From assembly GCA_030068075.1 (NCBI GenBank), contig CM057823.1, forward strand, positions 16,526,485 through 16,590,484: a stretch of DNA of 64,000 bases, given 5' to 3'. The stretch comes from Paguma larvata. Lineage: Eukaryota; Chordata; Mammalia; Carnivora; Viverridae. The notes beneath the pieces were generated by a model. It was not told where the DNA came from. It worked only from the letters and a program-made list of their open reading frames with translations, and did no database searches. Below, piece after piece: positions 60,546 through 64,000 of this stretch. The position numbers and the translations under genes were made by a program. Within the stretch, counting starts at the first letter, position 1, and every line of letters starts with the position of its first letter.

Positions 60546-61502
60546 AAAAAATTCTTCTGGATTTAAAATTAGTATTCAACTGATAAAAAAAAACAATTAC
60601 ATTACAAATTTGCTTTATGATCATCAAAAGAAAAAAAACGGGATAGATTTATCAGAAATCCTTACTATAATTAAAAATTTTAAAACGATAATGACAAACT
60701 AAGAAGAATTTGTGAAGACTTTCAGAAATGTTTCTCTTAATGATTTAGGTAGTTTCTTTTCCCCAATGAGTTTACATCTTTGTGGATAAATGTTACTTGT
60801 TACTAGAATGAAAAAGGTCTCAGTATGAGACACAATTTACTTTCTTGTGTAATCCAAGAATGAATGAGAGACTTATTCACATAAGTAAGTAGGTAGAAAT
60901 AAGGAGATCTGGCATACAAATGTTACTTATTTTGAAAACTTTTGCAAGTCAATCCAGAAAAACTGCCATCATTGATTTATCATCAACATTATAACTAAAA
61001 ATACTGATAGGTACACTTCAATTGTGCAATAAAGAACTAATCAGAACCCAACTGACATGCAAAATATTCTGTTATCCAGCCATTAGATTTGTTAGAGATC
61101 ACTTTTCAAGGAGCATGCTTAAAAGGCTTTACTAAATAAAACTAATTAAATGGTTCTTTATATCTGCTTCTGTCTTAAATGGTTACTTTGTTTAACTCTA
61201 CATTCTTTGGAATATGTTGGTGAAGTTGATAGATGGCTGTAGCATGTGATACATAAAATGCTTTCATTTTATCACATGTTACAGTTATATTTTTACCATT
61301 ACCTTGGAGCCAAATATTTGCTTTATTCTATTCATGAAAATGGCTAACATATAGTCCTCATTCTTAGAAAGATATGAAAGATATTTACCCGAGACATGGA
61401 TTTTGCCATACAATAATTGCCTATATTAAGGATGCCACAAGTGTCTCTTATTGTGATTCCCTTTGCTTTTCTACTATTGGACTCTCATTTTATTTATTTT
61501 AT
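60546..61502. other. unassigned AT-rich intronic sequence
   Basis: Nothing recognised. Confidence 0.5.
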
Positions 61503-61731
61503 TCATTTTTTAGAAGTTTATTTATTTATTTTTAGATAAAGAGAAAGAGAGGGTATGTGTGTGGGGGGTTGATGGGGAGCAGGAGTTGAGACCAGAGAAA
61601 GAGAAAGAAAGAACCCCAAGCAGGCCCAGTGCAGAGCCAGACATGGGGCTTGATCTCAGGAACCATGAGATCAAGACCTGAGCCAAAATAAAGAGTAGGA
61701 TGGTTAACCAACGGAGCCTCCCATGCGTCCC
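61503..61731 (-). mobile_element. CAN-SINE (older), left of an inverted pair
   Basis: Reverse SINE with a (GT)n patch and an AAGAGAAAG-rich body; head complement CCTCCCATGCGTCCC. A diverged target duplication around GGACTCTC / AGACTCTC. Confidence 0.88.
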
Positions 61732-61765
61732 ATTATCAGACTCTCCTTTAAAAAAACAGATTCAA

Positions 61766-61989
61766 GGGCACCTGGTTGGCTCAGTCGGTTAAGTGTTGGA
61801 CTCTTGGTTTCAGCTCAGGTCATGAACTCGCCGTTTGTGAGTTGGAGCCCCTCACTGGGCTCCACATTGCTTGGGATTCTTTATCTCTCTCCTCTCTCTT
61901 TGCCCTTTCCCTACTTGTGTGCTCACTCTCTCTCTCTCTCTCTCAATAAATAAATAAACTTGAAAAATTAAAAAAATATATAATAAAAT
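61766..61989 (+). mobile_element. CAN-SINE (older), right of an inverted pair
   Basis: Forward SINE GGGCACCTGGTTGGCTCAGT with the CTCTTGGTTTCAGCTCAGG variant. AGATTCAA at 61758 is repeated at 61990. Its head faces the head of the previous SINE across 34 bp. Confidence 0.93.
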
Positions 61990-61997
61990 AGATTCAA

Positions 61998-62613
61998 CAA
62001 TACTCGCGAGGGTGTGGAAAACATGAGGTTCCTAAATAGAACCCCTTAGTACTCCAGCCACAACAGTCTACAGGATAACAGAACTCAGAATATATCGACT
62101 CCCAAGATAACTCACTTCATGCCTCACTTAACATCCCCCTATAGGTCTTACAATGAGTTTTTGATACCCAGTTTGTTAAAGTCGTTCTCTCTTTTTTGAC
62201 TCCCTGAAGAGTTTTTAATCCTAAAACAATGCACCTTAAAGAAAGATAAAATCCAAATTTTCTAATGAGGATGACCTGGTTTTGCTTTCACTGATTCTTC
62301 TAAAATTCTCCATCAGATGGGAATCACTGCGTTCACACTGCAAAGTAAACTTTACATCCATTTGTATTCTCAATCACAGGAATCCACTCACAGAGGGCAT
62401 ATTTGATTGTCCTTCTTTCTATGCTTACATCAGAAGCCATGCCATCAAAGCATCTGAAATTTAATTCTACTATTATTCAAAAATATTTACAGAAAATTGT
62501 TTGAAAGTTATATTCTTCTGGTTACTCTTATGTGAGGATTTAGTTAGACATATACAGAAAATTTTTCCCTTGTCATTCACTCTCAAAAATCAGTTTAATT
62601 TAACTCCATTTAG
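61998..62613. other. unassigned intronic sequence
   Basis: Nothing recognised. Confidence 0.5.
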
Positions 62614-62626
62614 AAACATTTCTCCA

Positions 62627-62848
62627 GGGGCGCCTGGGTGGCTCAGTTGGTTAAGCTTCCTACTTCGGCTCAGGTCATGATCGCGCAGTTCACGGGTTCG
62701 AGCCCCGCATCGGGCTCTGTGCTGACAGCTCAGAACCTGGAGACTGCTTCGGATTCTGTGTCTCCCTCTCTCTCTTCCCCTTTCCCACTCATATTCTTTC
62801 TCTCTCAAAAATAAAAATAAACATTAAAAAAATAATAATAAAAAATAA
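62627..62848 (+). mobile_element. CAN-SINE, young
   Basis: GGGGCGCCTGGGTGGCTCAG start, near-consensus B box GGGTTCGAGCCCCG. AAACATTTCTC at 62614 is repeated at 62849. Confidence 0.96.
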
Positions 62849-63084
62849 AAACATTTCTCACAATTTTTATCAGAGACATAGTGTAAAACCATATTAAATG
62901 TGTTTCTCTTTTTCTTCGAACTATTTTCACAACATTTACTATTTTGCTCCATGAATTTACAAGATTCTGAATAACAAATTTATGTGGCCATTTATGCTAG
63001 GAAGAGCTTTGTTTTCTTTAAATTACAGATTATATTCCTTTAGAGACTAAAATCATATAACCATGTTTTTTTTTTCGTTTTATT

Positions 63085-63196
63085 CTTTTTTTAAGACTTT
63101 TTTTTTTCTTAAGTAATTTCCACACCCAATGTGAGGCTTGAACTCAACCGTGAGATCAAGAGTCCCATGCTCCACCAACTGAGCCAGTCAGTGGGC
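63085..63196 (-). mobile_element. short CAN-SINE (older branch)
   Basis: AAGTAATTTCCACACCCAAT, GAGGCTTGAACTCAACC, GATCAAGAGTCCCATGCTC, CTGAGCCAGTCAGTGGGC: the short tRNA-Lys-like type in reverse, with an eroded head. Confidence 0.82.
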
Positions 63197-64000
63197 TTTC
63201 CTTTTAATTCTTGAAGTTAAAATGGAAGCTGTAAGATAAAAACTATACAAAAAACTTTATTTTTTCTGATCTTGCCCTACTTTTAGTCTAAATTTTTCCA
63301 GTCCTGCTTTTTTGAATATTATATTTTATATGTTGCTACAGTTTTGTGAATTTTTGTTACTTTTATTGTACTTTCTGAAATGAAGAAGACATAAATAGAA
63401 AAATAAAGTAAGACATAGTAGTATAAATAATGCTAATATGCATATGCACAAATTTAACACAAGATAATAAATGCTGTGACAATTTAAATTGATACCAAGC
63501 AATGCCAGAAGTCTTGATTTAAATACAGACAGATATATATCTACCTAACAATTCAAGATCAGTAAAAAGATAATTTGCTTCAGTATCTTTTAAACAATGA
63601 AATGGCAGAGGAAATGTAACTGGTTGAGATAAAAACCTTGTAGACACTTTGCTTGAAGCTAGGCTTTTCTATTATAAAACATTCAAAGTAGTGAGGTTGT
63701 GCTATTTATAAGAAGTACCATTAATTACTAGATCGCTTTATATTTTTGAAAGGAGTACCTTATATCCTAGCAGCAAACATGACTATGAAGGAGTCATTTA
63801 CATATCTTAAGATAACTTAGGCATAATTCTATGTTGTCTACCTACGAAGATTCAAATGGAAATAATGAAAAAGTAGGTGTGTTCTTGTGATGAAGAAAAG
63901 GACATTTTTCTTTCAATTCAGAGTTTCTCTGGACACCAAAGTTACATCACGAATCACTAAACTGGCACATTAGTTCTCTATAAATTGAAAACTTCTACAC
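63197..64000. other. unassigned AT-rich intronic sequence
   Basis: Nothing recognised to the end of the window. Confidence 0.5.

Larger units (their letters stand above)
44961..64000 (-). other. SGCZ: inferred SGCZ intron upstream of the exon (partial)
   Basis: Inference from the exon: everything to the right of it in plus coordinates lies 5' in gene order and should be intron. I found no second exon here. Content is SINEs, L2, MIR, an MLT2-type LTR and AT-rich unique sequence. Confidence 0.75.

Overview
The window is mammalian nuclear DNA, almost certainly from a cat-family carnivore. It carries about 33 copies of the carnivore tRNA-Lys-derived SINE (CAN-SINE). The head motif GGGGCGCCTGGGTGGCTCAG and the long CT-rich body are the form typical of felids (SINEC_Fc-like), not the dog form. 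A short L1 3' end at 56.1 kb also matches the carnivore L1 tail as I remember it. There are no bacterial-type genes, operons, CRISPR arrays or rRNA genes.

The one protein-coding feature I can support is an 88-bp exon on the minus strand at 44838-44925. It has a canonical acceptor and donor and reads without a stop as 29 codons plus one base. Its peptide matches the sarcoglycan extracellular domain and fits zeta-sarcoglycan (SGCZ) best. The rest of the window then reads as parts of two very large SGCZ introns: 44926-64000 upstream of the exon in gene order, 1-44837 downstream. This fits the repeat-rich, AT-rich, gene-poor sequence.

Layout: 0-2 kb, SINEs, including two stacked at one target. 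2.0-11.4 kb, one very old near-full-length L1 (plus sense) broken up by SINEs, a Tigger-type MITE and a nested L1 3' end. 12.5-13.0 kb, a MaLR-type LTR. 19.9-20.9 kb, a GC-richer block with a decayed reading frame. 20.86-22.15 kb, a solo class II-like ERV LTR with a perfect 6-bp target duplication. 22.4-29.3 kb, a second old L1 with another L1 nested inside it. 34.2-36.5 kb, a near-complete Tigger1-type DNA transposon with a dead transposase gene. 44.8 kb, the SGCZ exon. 45-64 kb, L2, MIR, an MLT2-type LTR, a hAT-like element split by the young L1 tail, and many SINEs.

All L1, L2, LTR and Tigger1 segments I could orient lie on the plus strand, antisense to SGCZ, whereas SINEs occur in both orientations. 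I see no previously undescribed biological system. The main results are the exon and the readable history of nested insertions. Family names are from memory of consensus sequences, and element edges are good to about 10-30 bp except where a target-site duplication fixes them.
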